DNA of 64,000 bases from UBA5951 sp009936885 (GTDB lineage Bacteria > Pseudomonadota > Alphaproteobacteria > Puniceispirillales > Puniceispirillaceae): assembly GCA_937996625.1 (NCBI GenBank), contig CALKVA010000020.1:62001-126000 (forward strand), written 5' to 3'. Shown here one piece after another: positions 1 through 8,311 of this stretch. Every line of letters begins with the position of its first letter. Position 1 is the stretch's first letter. Position numbers and translations under genes: made by a program. The notes below the pieces were generated by a model. It worked only from the letters and a program-made list of their open reading frames with translations, searched no databases and was not told where the DNA came from.

Positions 1-600
1 TTGCCAGATTAAGCCAGCCTCCTCAGGAGCTGAAAATTGCTTTTCTATATTCTCTCTAACAGCGTTGAAATCCTCAGGAGACGTCGTAATTATGTGGCTA
101 TCATCTTCTGACTCAACATTATCTGCGCCTGCCTCTAACGCGGCATCAAACATAGCTTCTTCATCTGCAGTTTCTATAGGGTAGATAATTTGACCAACCT
201 TGTCGAACATAAAACTAACGGAACCTGTTTCCGCGAGTGACCCGCCGAATTTTGAAAAAGAGGAGCGCACTTCAGATGCGGTTCTATTTCGGTTATCTGT
301 CATTGCTTCTACAATAAAGGCTATCCCGCCAGGCCCATAACCCTCATATCTGATTTCTTCATACGCATCACCTTCCCCGCCCTCAGCACGCTTTAAAACG
401 CGTTCAATATTATCTTTTGGCATATTAGCGGCGCGGGCAGCAGCCAGCGCACTCCTCAATCTAGGGTTACTTGCAGGGTCAGTGCTAAAGCGCGCAGCAA
501 CAGATAATTCTTTTATGAGCCTAGTGAAAATTTTCGCACGCTTTTTGTCTTGTGCCCCTTTGCGATGCTGAATATTTTTAAATTTGGAATGTCCTGCCAT
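1..600 (-). CDS. yebC: YebC/PmpR-family protein (C-terminus outside window)
   Basis: The minus-strand frame from ATG at 600 is open to the left window edge, giving 200 residues of a protein usually about 245-250 long, so only the C-terminus is missing. It begins [20 protein letters not shown], the conserved YebC N-terminus, and continues with the family segments [17 protein letters not shown] and [20 protein letters not shown]. Family members are cytoplasmic and DNA-binding or ribosome-associated; recent work on the family links some to translation of proline-rich stretches, but which role applies here cannot be told from sequence. It lies upstream of the phosphoesterase and 5-FCL genes on the same strand, but roughly 200 bases separate it from its neighbour, so it probably has its own promoter. 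Confidence 0.95.
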   Translation of the reverse strand, partial: MAGHSKFKNIQHRKGAQDKKRAKIFTRLIKELSVAARFSTDPASNPRLRSALAAARAANMPKDNIERVLKRAEGGEGDAYEEIRYEGYGPGGIAFIVEAMTDNRNRTASEVRSSFSKFGGSLAETGSVSFMFDKVGQIIYPIETADEEAMFDAALEAGADNVESEDDSHIITTSPEDFNAVRENIEKQFSAPEEAGLIWQ

Positions 601-798
601 TATTTTTTCTCTTAATTCTTATCTTTTAGGTTATCGATGCTATCTGTTTTTTTACAGATTTAGTTGGAAGCACCATTTTTCCCAATTTACCCTATTTGAA
701 AATAACCACATAGCAGATACCAACCGATAAAACTATTAAAATGGGCAATCATGTAGCATGTATGGTGTTTATAAAACAAAGCTATCTTATTCCATAAA

Positions 799-1602
799 TC
801 AGGTTGCTTCTTGTAATCTGCCTCCCTTGCGGAATGGATTAATCGAAATCGCAAGTCCCGTCTTATCATCTATTTCAACTACAACACCACATAAAGTTGG
901 CTCCCCCGTTGCAACGCTTAATCGACTAGAAGATTGCTTACGAAACCTATCTGTTGCCACTTCCTTATTCATTCCAATCACAGAATTATAATCGCCACAC
1001 ATGCCAGCATCTGTTTGATATGCAGTGCCATTTTCAAGTATATGATGATCAGCAGTTGGCACATGGGTGTGTGTTCCAACTACGCAAGAAACACGCCCAT
1101 CCAGATAATGCCCTATCGCCATTTTCTCAGACGTTGCCTCTCCATGTACGTCGACAAAAATAGCATCTGCATCTTGGCCTAGCTTAATCTTCCCAAGACA
1201 ATCATCAAGGGCAGCAAATACATTTAAATGATCTGCCATAAAAAGATTAGTAATAACATTGAGTACAGCAAGACGCCTACCTTGTTTATCAGATACGATA
1301 ACCAAACCAGTGCCGGGAAATCCCTCTTTCATATTTACTGGGCGAAGCAATCTTGGTTGATGTGTAATATAGCTGGAAATCTCTGACTTATCCCAAATAT
1401 GATTACCGCTCGTTAGAACGTCACTTCCAGCATCAAATAACGCGTTACAAATATCAGGTGTTACCCCAAACCCACCTGCTGAATTCTCACAATTTGTAAT
1501 GACAAAATCACATGCAAGATTTTTTTTAAGAGTTGCGGTTACGGCGATGACAAGTCCTCTTGCCTGACGTCCTACAATATCACCAAGAAATAAAATTCGC
1601 AT
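799..1602 (-). CDS. TIGR00282-family metallophosphoesterase (YmdB-like)
   Basis: The 267-residue product opens with MRILFLGDIVGRQARG, the metal-binding GD(I/V)VG start of the YmdB/TIGR00282 calcineurin-like phosphoesterases. It also has NCENSAGGFG, LTSGNHIWDK and VGTHTHVPTAD, which supply the usual metal-ligand Asp, Asn and His residues. The length is normal for the family (about 265). Bacillus YmdB hydrolyses 2',3'-cyclic nucleotides and affects biofilm formation; the role in alphaproteobacteria is not established. The gene lies between yebC and the 5-FCL gene on the same strand, a common alphaproteobacterial arrangement. The start is the ATG at 1602. Confidence 0.92.
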   Translation of the reverse strand: MRILFLGDIVGRQARGLVIAVTATLKKNLACDFVITNCENSAGGFGVTPDICNALFDAGSDVLTSGNHIWDKSEISSYITHQPRLLRPVNMKEGFPGTGLVIVSDKQGRRLAVLNVITNLFMADHLNVFAALDDCLGKIKLGQDADAIFVDVHGEATSEKMAIGHYLDGRVSCVVGTHTHVPTADHHILENGTAYQTDAGMCGDYNSVIGMNKEVATDRFRKQSSSRLSVATGEPTLCGVVVEIDDKTGLAISINPFRKGGRLQEAT

Positions 1603-1669
1603 AATCAGGCTTTCTAATTTTGTTACTCATAGCGTGTCAACAAGGTCTAAATATAGTTTCAAGATGGGT

Positions 1670-2260
1670 TCAAAGTAGCATTAATCCTTCAGGGGTTAAC
1701 ACGCCATCCATGGGCTCATCTGTTGAAGCTACCGGAACTTTATCAACTTGTTGACCAGAATAAGCAACCCCAACAACTTTCACATCAACGCCAGATTCGC
1801 GAAATTTTTTAAGTGTTCTGTCATAATATCCACCACCATATCCAAGCCTATTGCATCTCGTATCAAAGGCAAGTAACGGCAACAGCACAAGTTCTGGGAT
1901 AAGCTGATGTGAGCTGGCATCAGGATGCTTGGTGTTTAAAGGGCCTGCCTCTAATTCTTGGCCTGGAACGTAGGCGCGGAAGCTCAACGCGCTGGGTTTT
2001 TCAGGTGTAACTGGAAGACATAATTGACATTTTTTTTCAGCTAATGCCGTCATTAAGGGAATAATATCAATTTCAGAAAAAATAGGCAGAAAGCCTGCAA
2101 CTATAGAACTTGTAAATTCATCGATAAGGTCAGGAGCAAACCGTAACAGGTGCTGTGCAGCAATTTTACGCTGGTTTGCATGCAGTTGTTTTCTTACCTG
2201 CTTTGCTTGTTTTCTTGCCTGCTGCTTCTGAAGAGAGATTTGTAAGTGATCCATCACCAT
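1670..2260 (-). CDS. fau: 5-formyltetrahydrofolate cyclo-ligase
   Basis: The 196-residue protein matches the 5-FCL family, which converts 5-formyl-THF to 5,10-methenyl-THF using ATP. The diagnostic C-terminal segment is visible: LLPLLAFDTRCNRLGYGGGYYDRTL (abridged here as LGYGGGYYDRTL), with its glycine-rich nucleotide-binding loop. The N-terminus is basic (KQQARKQAKQVRKQL), as is usual. The first ATG is at 2260, with an alternative in-frame ATG two codons later at 2254. Directly upstream on the same strand are the probable 6S RNA and zapA; the zapA-ssrS-5-FCL order is widespread in proteobacteria, and the enzyme may be co-transcribed with 6S RNA. Confidence 0.93.
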   Translation of the reverse strand: MVMDHLQISLQKQQARKQAKQVRKQLHANQRKIAAQHLLRFAPDLIDEFTSSIVAGFLPIFSEIDIIPLMTALAEKKCQLCLPVTPEKPSALSFRAYVPGQELEAGPLNTKHPDASSHQLIPELVLLPLLAFDTRCNRLGYGGGYYDRTLKKFRESGVDVKVVGVAYSGQQVDKVPVASTDEPMDGVLTPEGLMLL

Positions 2261-2300
2261 TTCCAGTCATCAACATTCATGTAAAGCCAATTCAAACCGA

Positions 2301-2351
2301 TTTTGGCTTATAACCCTTTTTGGCTTTTGCTCATTTTGGCTTATATAAGCC
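2301..2351. repeat. Short TTTTGGCTTA-type repeats ending in a palindrome
   Basis: Three close copies of a TTTTGGCTT(A) unit occur at about 2301-2310, 2317-2327 and 2334-2343. The last copy forms part of a perfect 14-base palindrome, GGCTTATATAAGCC, at 2338-2351. The block lies between the probable 6S RNA and the 5-FCL start. It could be a transcript processing or attenuation element or a protein-binding site; nothing in the sequence decides between these. Confidence 0.5.
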
Positions 2352-2458
2352 ATCTCATGTAATTCCAGGCATCTAACGCAAACCAAACATGATTATCAAA
2401 CTTTGTTTGAGGGATGACCAAATGATTGCCCAAAATATAGTGTCCAGAAATATTTTTG

Positions 2459-2618
2459 GGTGATAGCCAGAAAAGCCGCTGGTTTGATTTCATCCTCTGT
2501 GACCTGGTTTACAGGTGGGCATCACATAAAAAAGCCTCGACTTTCCCAGCGGCAATTCCCGACAGAAGATTATGGTCCCAGGGATTGAAAAGCCTGGCGA
2601 ACTATCCAGCTATCCACC
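2459..2618 (-). ncRNA. ssrS: Probable 6S RNA
   Basis: This non-coding stretch lies between zapA and the 5-FCL gene on their strand, the standard position of 6S RNA in proteobacteria. Reading the minus strand, its two ends pair: GGTGGATAGC (2618-2609) with GCTATCACC (2467-2459). Inside, GCCGCTGG pairs with CCAGCGGC and a terminal CCTG-TAAAC-CAGG hairpin closes the molecule, giving a rod of about 160 nt with a large internal opening. 6S RNA mimics an open promoter and binds sigma-70 RNA polymerase. A second hairpin, CCCAAAAATAT/ATATTTTGGG at 2460-2429, follows the 3' end without a strong U-tract. The assignment rests on position and fold, not on a covariance-model hit; the exact ends are uncertain. 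Confidence 0.62.
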
Positions 2619-2636
2619 GAGTTTCTACTCCTACTC

Positions 2637-3011
2637 TTACGATTGTGCAAGATGCTCTATTGTCTGAGCCATTAATGTTATTTGATTAACCAGATTATCC
2701 ATCTGCTCTGTGGTTAGAGTTACCGTATTTTCTTCTTGAGCTGTTACTAGCTCATCACCAGAGCTATACGAGTTCTGTCTTGGGGCCACACCAGCCTGCT
2801 GATTTGCTGATTCAACCTGATCAGATAAAATAAGCCCTGCCATTGCTAATAATCTTGCATCACCAATCTGTCCGACAGAACCCACAAGCTGTTGGACGAT
2901 TGCATCTACATTGCGCCCCATTTCCTCAATATGAGACTCCTGCCCTACATCGCACCCCATCTGATATGGTTGACCATTGATTCGCACTGTTACCGTTGAT
3001 TGGCTCATCAC
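2637..3011 (-). CDS. zapA: Cell division protein ZapA
   Basis: The 124-residue protein has the ZapA N-terminal domain: TVTVRINGQPYQMGCDVGQE, then HIEEMGRNVDAIVQQL and RLLAMAGLILSDQV. A helical C-terminus is suited to the dimer coiled coil. ZapA binds and bundles FtsZ at the division site in the cytoplasm. The start is at 3011 or at the next in-frame ATG, 3008. The protein is slightly long for the family because of a polar linker (about residues 68-100). It follows the coiled-coil gene at 3023-3289 with an 11-base gap, so the two are probably one transcript that runs on into 6S RNA. Confidence 0.9.
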   Translation of the reverse strand: MMSQSTVTVRINGQPYQMGCDVGQESHIEEMGRNVDAIVQQLVGSVGQIGDARLLAMAGLILSDQVESANQQAGVAPRQNSYSSGDELVTAQEENTVTLTTEQMDNLVNQITLMAQTIEHLAQS

Positions 3012-3022
3012 CTGTCTCCTGA

Positions 3023-3289
3023 CTAATGGTCTTTAATGGAATCTGCTAACGTAGGGTTGGCGGCATCATCTATCTGTGAACTCATTTGCTCCATCAAAAA
3101 TATAGCTTTTGAAATTTGACTTTTTATAGACTTCAATTCAGCAAAATCAAAAGCTTGCGGGTTTATATCACTTCTTGTTGAATGTTCTGAATAATCTGAG
3201 AACGAAGCGGACATATCTCTATCCAACTTGTCTTTCAAGTGATCCAGGGCTTTTCTAAGCCTTCCTAATGCTTGTTCAATTTCATTCAT
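3023..3289 (-). CDS. Small coiled-coil protein (DUF4164-like)
   Basis: This 88-residue, mostly helical protein sits immediately upstream of zapA. I take the start as the ATG at 3289 (MNEIEQALGRLRKAL), because homologous starts carry this heptad-rich segment; the frame is open a further nine codons upstream to 3316. Two helical stretches with coiled-coil character are seen at about residues 2-25 and 50-75, separated by a Ser/Thr/Asp-rich linker. Position and pattern match the DUF4164 proteins that precede zapA in many alphaproteobacteria. The function is unknown; the location suggests a division-associated role, but that is inference. Confidence 0.75.
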   Translation of the reverse strand: MNEIEQALGRLRKALDHLKDKLDRDMSASFSDYSEHSTRSDINPQAFDFAELKSIKSQISKAIFLMEQMSSQIDDAANPTLADSIKDH

Positions 3290-3564
3290 TTGAAATCCAA
3301 AAAAACCTTTTTCCATTTTGTGATATAAGCGTATCTGGTTTTAACAAAAAAATAAATACCTCAATTAGTTGCGTGATGACCTTATCATAAAGAAAAGCTT
3401 TTTTTAAGAATAATCGCGCGTTGTTTTGTGTTATAATTCGTTTTTTCAGGACTGAAAGCAAACTAGCATTTGACGGCTACCTGCTAAATCAGGCATTTTC
3501 CATAGCGCCAATCAAATACTGACTTGATACACTTAAGATAATCATAAATAAGGAAATTTCTGTT

Positions 3565-5553
3565 ATGAGTAACTCTGCTAAATCAAATGCGATGGCCAAT
3601 GCCATCCGCGCTCTTACCATGGATGCTGTAGAAGCAGCAAATTCAGGACATCCTGGAATGCCGATGGGAATGGCAGACGTTGCGACTGTTTTATATTCAA
3701 ATCATCTAAAATTTTCTGCTCAGAATCCGGACTGGCCTGACAGAGATAGATTTATCCTATCTGCGGGCCATGGCTCAATGCTGTTATATTCTCTGTTATT
3801 TCTGACAGGCTATTCTGATATGAGTCTTGAAGAAATTAAGAATTTCCGCCAGCTTGGCTCAAAGACCGCAGGGCATCCTGAATTTGGTCATGCTAACGGT
3901 ATTGAGACGACGACAGGCCCCCTTGGACAAGGGTTTGCGAATGCTGTGGGATTTGCAATGGCGGAACGACATCTAAACGCAGAATTCGGAGATGGTCTTG
4001 TTGATCATATGAGCTACATAATTGCAGGAGATGGATGCTTAATGGAAGGCATTAGCCATGAAGCTGCCTCTTTTGCAGGACATTTAAAACTCGGCAAACT
4101 CGTTGTGCTTTTTGATGATAACGGGATTTCAATTGATGGAAGCACGGATATCACTACTTCAGATGATATTACACAGCGTTTTCTCTCTTATGGGTGGCAA
4201 GTGCTGGAGTGTGATGGGCATAATCATGAACACATTAATACAGCCCTTACAGAAGCAAAAGCCGACGCAACAAAACCCTCTATTATAAGATGCAAGACAC
4301 AGATAGGATATGGCTCCCCTAATCGCGGGGGGACGGCTGGCATTCACGGCGCGCCTCTTGGAAGTGCGGAAATTGCCCTTACCAGACAATCGTTAGACTG
4401 GCAGTATGAGCCGTTTTTTGTTCCAGTTGAAACCCTTCAGGATTGGCGGGATATTGGCTCTAAGGGGACAAGCCTCTTTGCAGAATGGGAACAACGCGCC
4501 CATTCAGATGCAAAAGGTGCAACCTTTAAAAAGCGCCTGTCTGATGATTATAAAGCAGATATTCAACGTGCGATATCAGACTTTAAAACTCAATTAATCG
4601 CTGAGCCTCAGAAAGTTGCGAGCCGAGTTGCAAGCCAGAAATCTATTGGAGCATTGGTGACAGTATATCCATCCTTATTCGGGGGCTCTGCTGACCTTAC
4701 CGGCTCCAACAATACCAAAGTCGCCGAACATACGATTTTCTCAAGCTCAGATTATCTAGGGCGATATATTCATTACGGCGTAAGAGAACATGCAATGGCA
4801 GCTGCCATGAACGGACTTGCTTTGCATGGCGGTTTAACGCCATTTGGAGGTACCTTCCTAGTATTTACAGATTACTGTAGGCCAGCAATCCGTCTCTCTG
4901 CTTTAATGCAGCAAAAAGTAATTTATGTAATGACACATGATAGCATTGGACTTGGTGAAGATGGCCCAACTCATCAACCGGTTGAACATTTGGCCTCTTT
5001 GCGGGTGATACCTAATCTTAATGTATTCCGGCCATGCGATATTGTAGAAACAGCAGAAGCTTGGGAATTAGCCTGTCTGTCACAAAAATCGCCTTCTATA
5101 TTAGCGCTTTCACGGCAAGCGTTACCCCAGCTACGCCTAGAAGAAAACGCAAATAATCTATCTGCAACGGGCGGGTATATTCTACGTGAAGCAAGTAAAT
5201 CGCCAATAGTAACATTAATGGCAAGTGGCTCTGAGGTAATGTTAGCAGAGGAAGCGCGCATTCATCTGGAGGCAAATAATATCCCAACCAGACTAGTTTC
5301 TGTGCCGTGCCTTGATAGGCTGTTAGAACAAGAGGCTACCTTTATTGAAAATTTGCGAGGCGATGCTGACGTAGTAATTGCTATTGAAGCAGGTCTGGAA
5401 GGAGGCTGGGCAAAAGCAATTGGCTCACAAGGTCATTTTATTGGTATGCACAGCTTTGGCGCCTCTGCTCCAGCTAGTGTGCTATACGAGCATTTTAGCA
5501 TAACAACTCAAGCAATCATTGACTTAGCCCAAAATCAGCTTAAACACCCATAG
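3565..5553 (+). CDS. tkt: Transketolase
   Basis: This 662-residue protein is full length for transketolase, the thiamine-diphosphate enzyme that moves two-carbon units between pentose-phosphate sugars. The TPP motif runs from GDG (155-157) to the Asn at 186. Catalytic-region segments include NSGHPGMPMG (His29), LSAGHGSML (His69), GPLGQG (118-123) and HDSIGLGEDGPTHQP in the pyrimidine domain. A modest ribosome site, AAGGAA, precedes the ATG. It is divergent from the zapA cluster across 275 bases. Unlike in many alphaproteobacteria it is followed by efp rather than gap and pgk. Together with the Entner-Doudoroff operon at 57-63 kb it covers part of central sugar metabolism. Confidence 0.97.
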   Translation: MSNSAKSNAMANAIRALTMDAVEAANSGHPGMPMGMADVATVLYSNHLKFSAQNPDWPDRDRFILSAGHGSMLLYSLLFLTGYSDMSLEEIKNFRQLGSKTAGHPEFGHANGIETTTGPLGQGFANAVGFAMAERHLNAEFGDGLVDHMSYIIAGDGCLMEGISHEAASFAGHLKLGKLVVLFDDNGISIDGSTDITTSDDITQRFLSYGWQVLECDGHNHEHINTALTEAKADATKPSIIRCKTQIGYGSPNRGGTAGIHGAPLGSAEIALTRQSLDWQYEPFFVPVETLQDWRDIGSKGTSLFAEWEQRAHSDAKGATFKKRLSDDYKADIQRAISDFKTQLIAEPQKVASRVASQKSIGALVTVYPSLFGGSADLTGSNNTKVAEHTIFSSSDYLGRYIHYGVREHAMAAAMNGLALHGGLTPFGGTFLVFTDYCRPAIRLSALMQQKVIYVMTHDSIGLGEDGPTHQPVEHLASLRVIPNLNVFRPCDIVETAEAWELACLSQKSPSILALSRQALPQLRLEENANNLSATGGYILREASKSPIVTLMASGSEVMLAEEARIHLEANNIPTRLVSVPCLDRLLEQEATFIENLRGDADVVIAIEAGLEGGWAKAIGSQGHFIGMHSFGASAPASVLYEHFSITTQAIIDLAQNQLKHP

Positions 5554-5630
5554 TTAGCATTGAATAGTTAGTCTTGAATAATAGTGCCAGATAAATGAGC
5601 TGTTAAGCGCTAAGCTAAGGAGGGGTATCT

Positions 5631-6197
5631 ATGAAAATAAATGGCAACGCGATAAAACCAGGCAACGTTATAAGCCATAATGGACGCTTATGGATTGCAT
5701 CAAAAACAAGTCATGTAAAACCTGGAAAAGGAGGCGCATTTGCGCAAGTGGAATTACGCGATATTCGCGATGGAACAAAGTTGAATGAGCGTTTTCGGGC
5801 AACAGAGGGTGTTGAGCGTGTGATACTTGATGAAGTAGAATGCACCTATCTATATGCAGAGGGAAATACGCATATATTTATGCATTCCGAGACATTTGAG
5901 CAAATATCCATCATGCAGGACATGATAGGGGAGCCAGTAGCATTTCTTCAAGACGGCATGACGGTTTCGGTTTCCATGTATGAATCAGAGCCCATATCTG
6001 TCACCATGCCTGACCAAACCACCGTTACTGTAATTGAGGCTGATGCTGTTGTAAAAGGCCAAACGGCCTCTTCTTCATACAAGCCGGCTGTTGCTGATAA
6101 TGGTGTAAGAATTATGGTACCGCCTTTTATCGAAACTGGAACCAGAATCGTCGTTAAAATTGAAGACGTAACCTACGTAGAACGAGCGAAAGACTAA
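5631..6197 (+). CDS. efp: Elongation factor P
   Basis: The 188-residue length and the KOW-OB-OB layout fit EF-P, which rescues ribosomes stalled at polyproline. The tip of domain I reads VKPGKGGAF, with Lys33 at the position that is beta-lysylated in E. coli or otherwise modified elsewhere. No modification gene (epmA, epmB or earP) lies in the window. A strong ribosome site, AAGGAGGGG, precedes the ATG. It lies 77 bases after tkt and only 5 bases before suhB, so efp and suhB are likely co-transcribed. Confidence 0.97.
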   Translation: MKINGNAIKPGNVISHNGRLWIASKTSHVKPGKGGAFAQVELRDIRDGTKLNERFRATEGVERVILDEVECTYLYAEGNTHIFMHSETFEQISIMQDMIGEPVAFLQDGMTVSVSMYESEPISVTMPDQTTVTVIEADAVVKGQTASSSYKPAVADNGVRIMVPPFIETGTRIVVKIEDVTYVERAKD

Positions 6198-6202
6198 ACC
6201 AG

Positions 6203-7015
6203 ATGGCATTAAGATCAGCGCTTATAAATGTAATTTTCAAGGCAGCAAGTAAAGCTGCGAGACGCATGATGCGCGATTTTGGAGAAGCTGAAAATTTGCA
6301 AGTTAGCCGGAAAGGTGCGGCAGATTTTGTAAGTCAGGCTGATTTATCTGCAGAACGCACCCTAAGAGATGAGCTGGAATATGCACGTCCTGGATGGAAT
6401 ATGATTCTAGAGGAATCTGGTCACATTGAAGGAGAATCATCTGATGCGCCAACTTGGATCATTGACCCGCTTGATGGAACTACGAATTTTCTTCATGGTA
6501 TCCCACATTTTGCCATCTCGATTGCTGTTCTAGATAATAAAAAACTGAGAGCAGCTGGTATTCTAGACCCTATAAGAGACGAGTTTTTCTTTGCTGAGCT
6601 TGGTAAAGGCGCATATCTAAATGATCGTAGAATCCGCGTTTCAAGCCGCAAACAGGTTGAGTCTGCTTTATTTGCAACTGGTATTCCATTTCTTGGCAGG
6701 ACAACATCTGAGCAAGAGACAATTTTCATCAACCAGCTAAATCATGTGATGCCCAAATGTTCTGGGATCCGCCGATTTGGGTCTGCTGCATTGGACCTTG
6801 CATGGGTTGCTGCAGGCAGATATGACGGATTCTGGGAGCATGGCTTGCAACAATGGGACATTGCCGCTGGTGCCCTAATTGTTAGAGAAGCAGGTGGTTT
6901 TGTATCTGACTTCTCGTCACGAGATACTGTTTTACAAACTGGAAATATTGTTGCCGCAAATGGTGGGCTGCATGTTCCCTTGTTAAAAATGCTGCGAGAA
7001 GGCGAAAAAGCCTAG
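6203..7015 (+). CDS. suhB: Inositol monophosphatase family protein (SuhB-like)
   Basis: This 270-residue protein carries both metal-site motifs of the inositol monophosphatase fold: ILEESG (Glu70-Glu71) and WIIDPLDGTTNF (Asp88, Asp91 onward), plus the C-terminal WDIAAGALIVREAGG. The family dephosphorylates myo-inositol 1-phosphate and related substrates; bacterial SuhB also acts as an RNA polymerase/ribosomal RNA antitermination factor. Which role dominates here cannot be read from sequence. It is separated from efp by 5 bases and is followed 234 bases later by the stator-like pair, a neighbourhood seen in several alphaproteobacteria. Confidence 0.93.
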   Translation: MALRSALINVIFKAASKAARRMMRDFGEAENLQVSRKGAADFVSQADLSAERTLRDELEYARPGWNMILEESGHIEGESSDAPTWIIDPLDGTTNFLHGIPHFAISIAVLDNKKLRAAGILDPIRDEFFFAELGKGAYLNDRRIRVSSRKQVESALFATGIPFLGRTTSEQETIFINQLNHVMPKCSGIRRFGSAALDLAWVAAGRYDGFWEHGLQQWDIAAGALIVREAGGFVSDFSSRDTVLQTGNIVAANGGLHVPLLKMLREGEKA

Positions 7016-7249
7016 ATTTTTGACCACCTCATATCAAATTTGCTTTTTTAAAAAAATGCATCTCAGACTATAGTATTAGCTTATACTATTATTCCAGTCA
7101 TATTCCTGCCATTGTTTTCAGCCATGTTTCTGATATAGAGTTAAGCAAGTAGCGCCTATCATGCTCAGTGCCTATGATGCTCAGGTATAATTCTCAGGGT
7201 CAAAACTGTATCAGCGCGCACTCTTTTTTAGGAAGGATACTTAAAAATT

Positions 7250-8308
7250 ATGACGGATCCACGTTCTTTTCTAATACGGATGATTTCCGTCCTTGGCATC
7301 TTTATTCTCATATGTGGTTTCCTCTATGAGCAGATTTACATAAGCTTTATGGGAAACCCTATCCTCAACGGTACCATCATTGCTACTGCGCTTACTGGTG
7401 TTATTTATATTTTCAGGCAAGTATTACTTCTGGTTCCAGAGGTCAAATGGCTTAGTGATGTTCAGCGCACACGAACCTTATCTAAAAAAAATGCAAAGCC
7501 TGTTTTGTTAGCTACCGTAAATGTTATGCTGGCCGACCAAACCAATGAGCGACAATTATCAGCACAATCCTTGCGCTCTGTTCTTGACGGGGTAGCCGCC
7601 CGGCTAGATGAAGGGCGTGAGATTTCTCGATATATGATAGGGCTTCTGATATTTCTAGGGTTGCTAGGAACTTTCTGGGGCCTTTTACAGACCATAGGAG
7701 CTGTTGGAAATGTCGTAGACGGGCTGAGTAGCACCAACAACGCTAATCTAGATAGAATGATGGAACAATTGCGCTCTGGCCTTGATGCGCCGCTATCAGG
7801 CATGGCAACTGCATTTTCCTCTTCTCTTTTCGGCCTTACAGGCTCCCTCGTACTTGGTTTTCTGGATCTACAGCTAGGGCAGGCAATGGGACGGTTTTTT
7901 AATGAGGTTGAGGATTGGCTGTCATCATTTGCTCGCTATAATGATGTAAGAGGACAAGAAAATCAGCCCCAAGCTAGCAGTGGTTTAATGTCAGAAGGGC
8001 TGAATGAAGAAGGTGCACGCGCATTATTGCAATTAGCGCGGGCGATTGAGCGTTCTGAGAAATCTCGAGAAGCAACCGAATCTCAACTCGATAAGCTGAA
8101 TATTCACCTAGGGCTACTATCAGAGCAAATAACCGATGATAAGAGAATAAGGGACCAGCTGATTTTGCTGAATAGCCGGCTTGAATCCTTGGGAAGCCAA
8201 ATCATGAATGCATCAAGAGACCAACAGGATGCGCTTGGAACCGATTTGCGCTCTCTTGCTACTTCTATAGACCGTCTAATTTCGAACAACCTAAAAAGTG
8301 AGAAATAA
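7250..8308 (+). CDS. MotA/TolQ/ExbB-family proton channel subunit (non-flagellar)
   Basis: This 352-residue membrane protein has two hydrophobic segments near the N-terminus (about 10-28 and 40-60), then two more (about 128-150 and 185-207). The second pair carries the MotA/TolQ/ExbB channel signature, including LLIFLGLLGTFWGLLQTIGA and LDAPLSGMATAFSSSLFGLTG. Its C-terminal 120 residues are charged and predicted helical. The stop is 3 bases before the start of an OmpA-domain partner, so the two form an A/B stator-like pair. Such pairs use ion flow to do work across the envelope. No flagellar gene adjoins it and it differs from the PomA gene at 35 kb. Its actual task is unknown. Confidence 0.88.
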   Translation: MTDPRSFLIRMISVLGIFILICGFLYEQIYISFMGNPILNGTIIATALTGVIYIFRQVLLLVPEVKWLSDVQRTRTLSKKNAKPVLLATVNVMLADQTNERQLSAQSLRSVLDGVAARLDEGREISRYMIGLLIFLGLLGTFWGLLQTIGAVGNVVDGLSSTNNANLDRMMEQLRSGLDAPLSGMATAFSSSLFGLTGSLVLGFLDLQLGQAMGRFFNEVEDWLSSFARYNDVRGQENQPQASSGLMSEGLNEEGARALLQLARAIERSEKSREATESQLDKLNIHLGLLSEQITDDKRIRDQLILLNSRLESLGSQIMNASRDQQDALGTDLRSLATSIDRLISNNLKSEK

Positions 8309-8311
8309 CAT

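Noticed and set aside
2456..2689. Plus-strand 77-codon frame
   Set aside because: It lies over the probable 6S RNA and the end of zapA, with no ribosome site and no protein family resemblance.
3402..3440. TATAAT box upstream of tkt
   Set aside because: A TATAAT occurs at 3432-3437 but no acceptable -35 element lies 16-18 bases before it, so I do not call a promoter.
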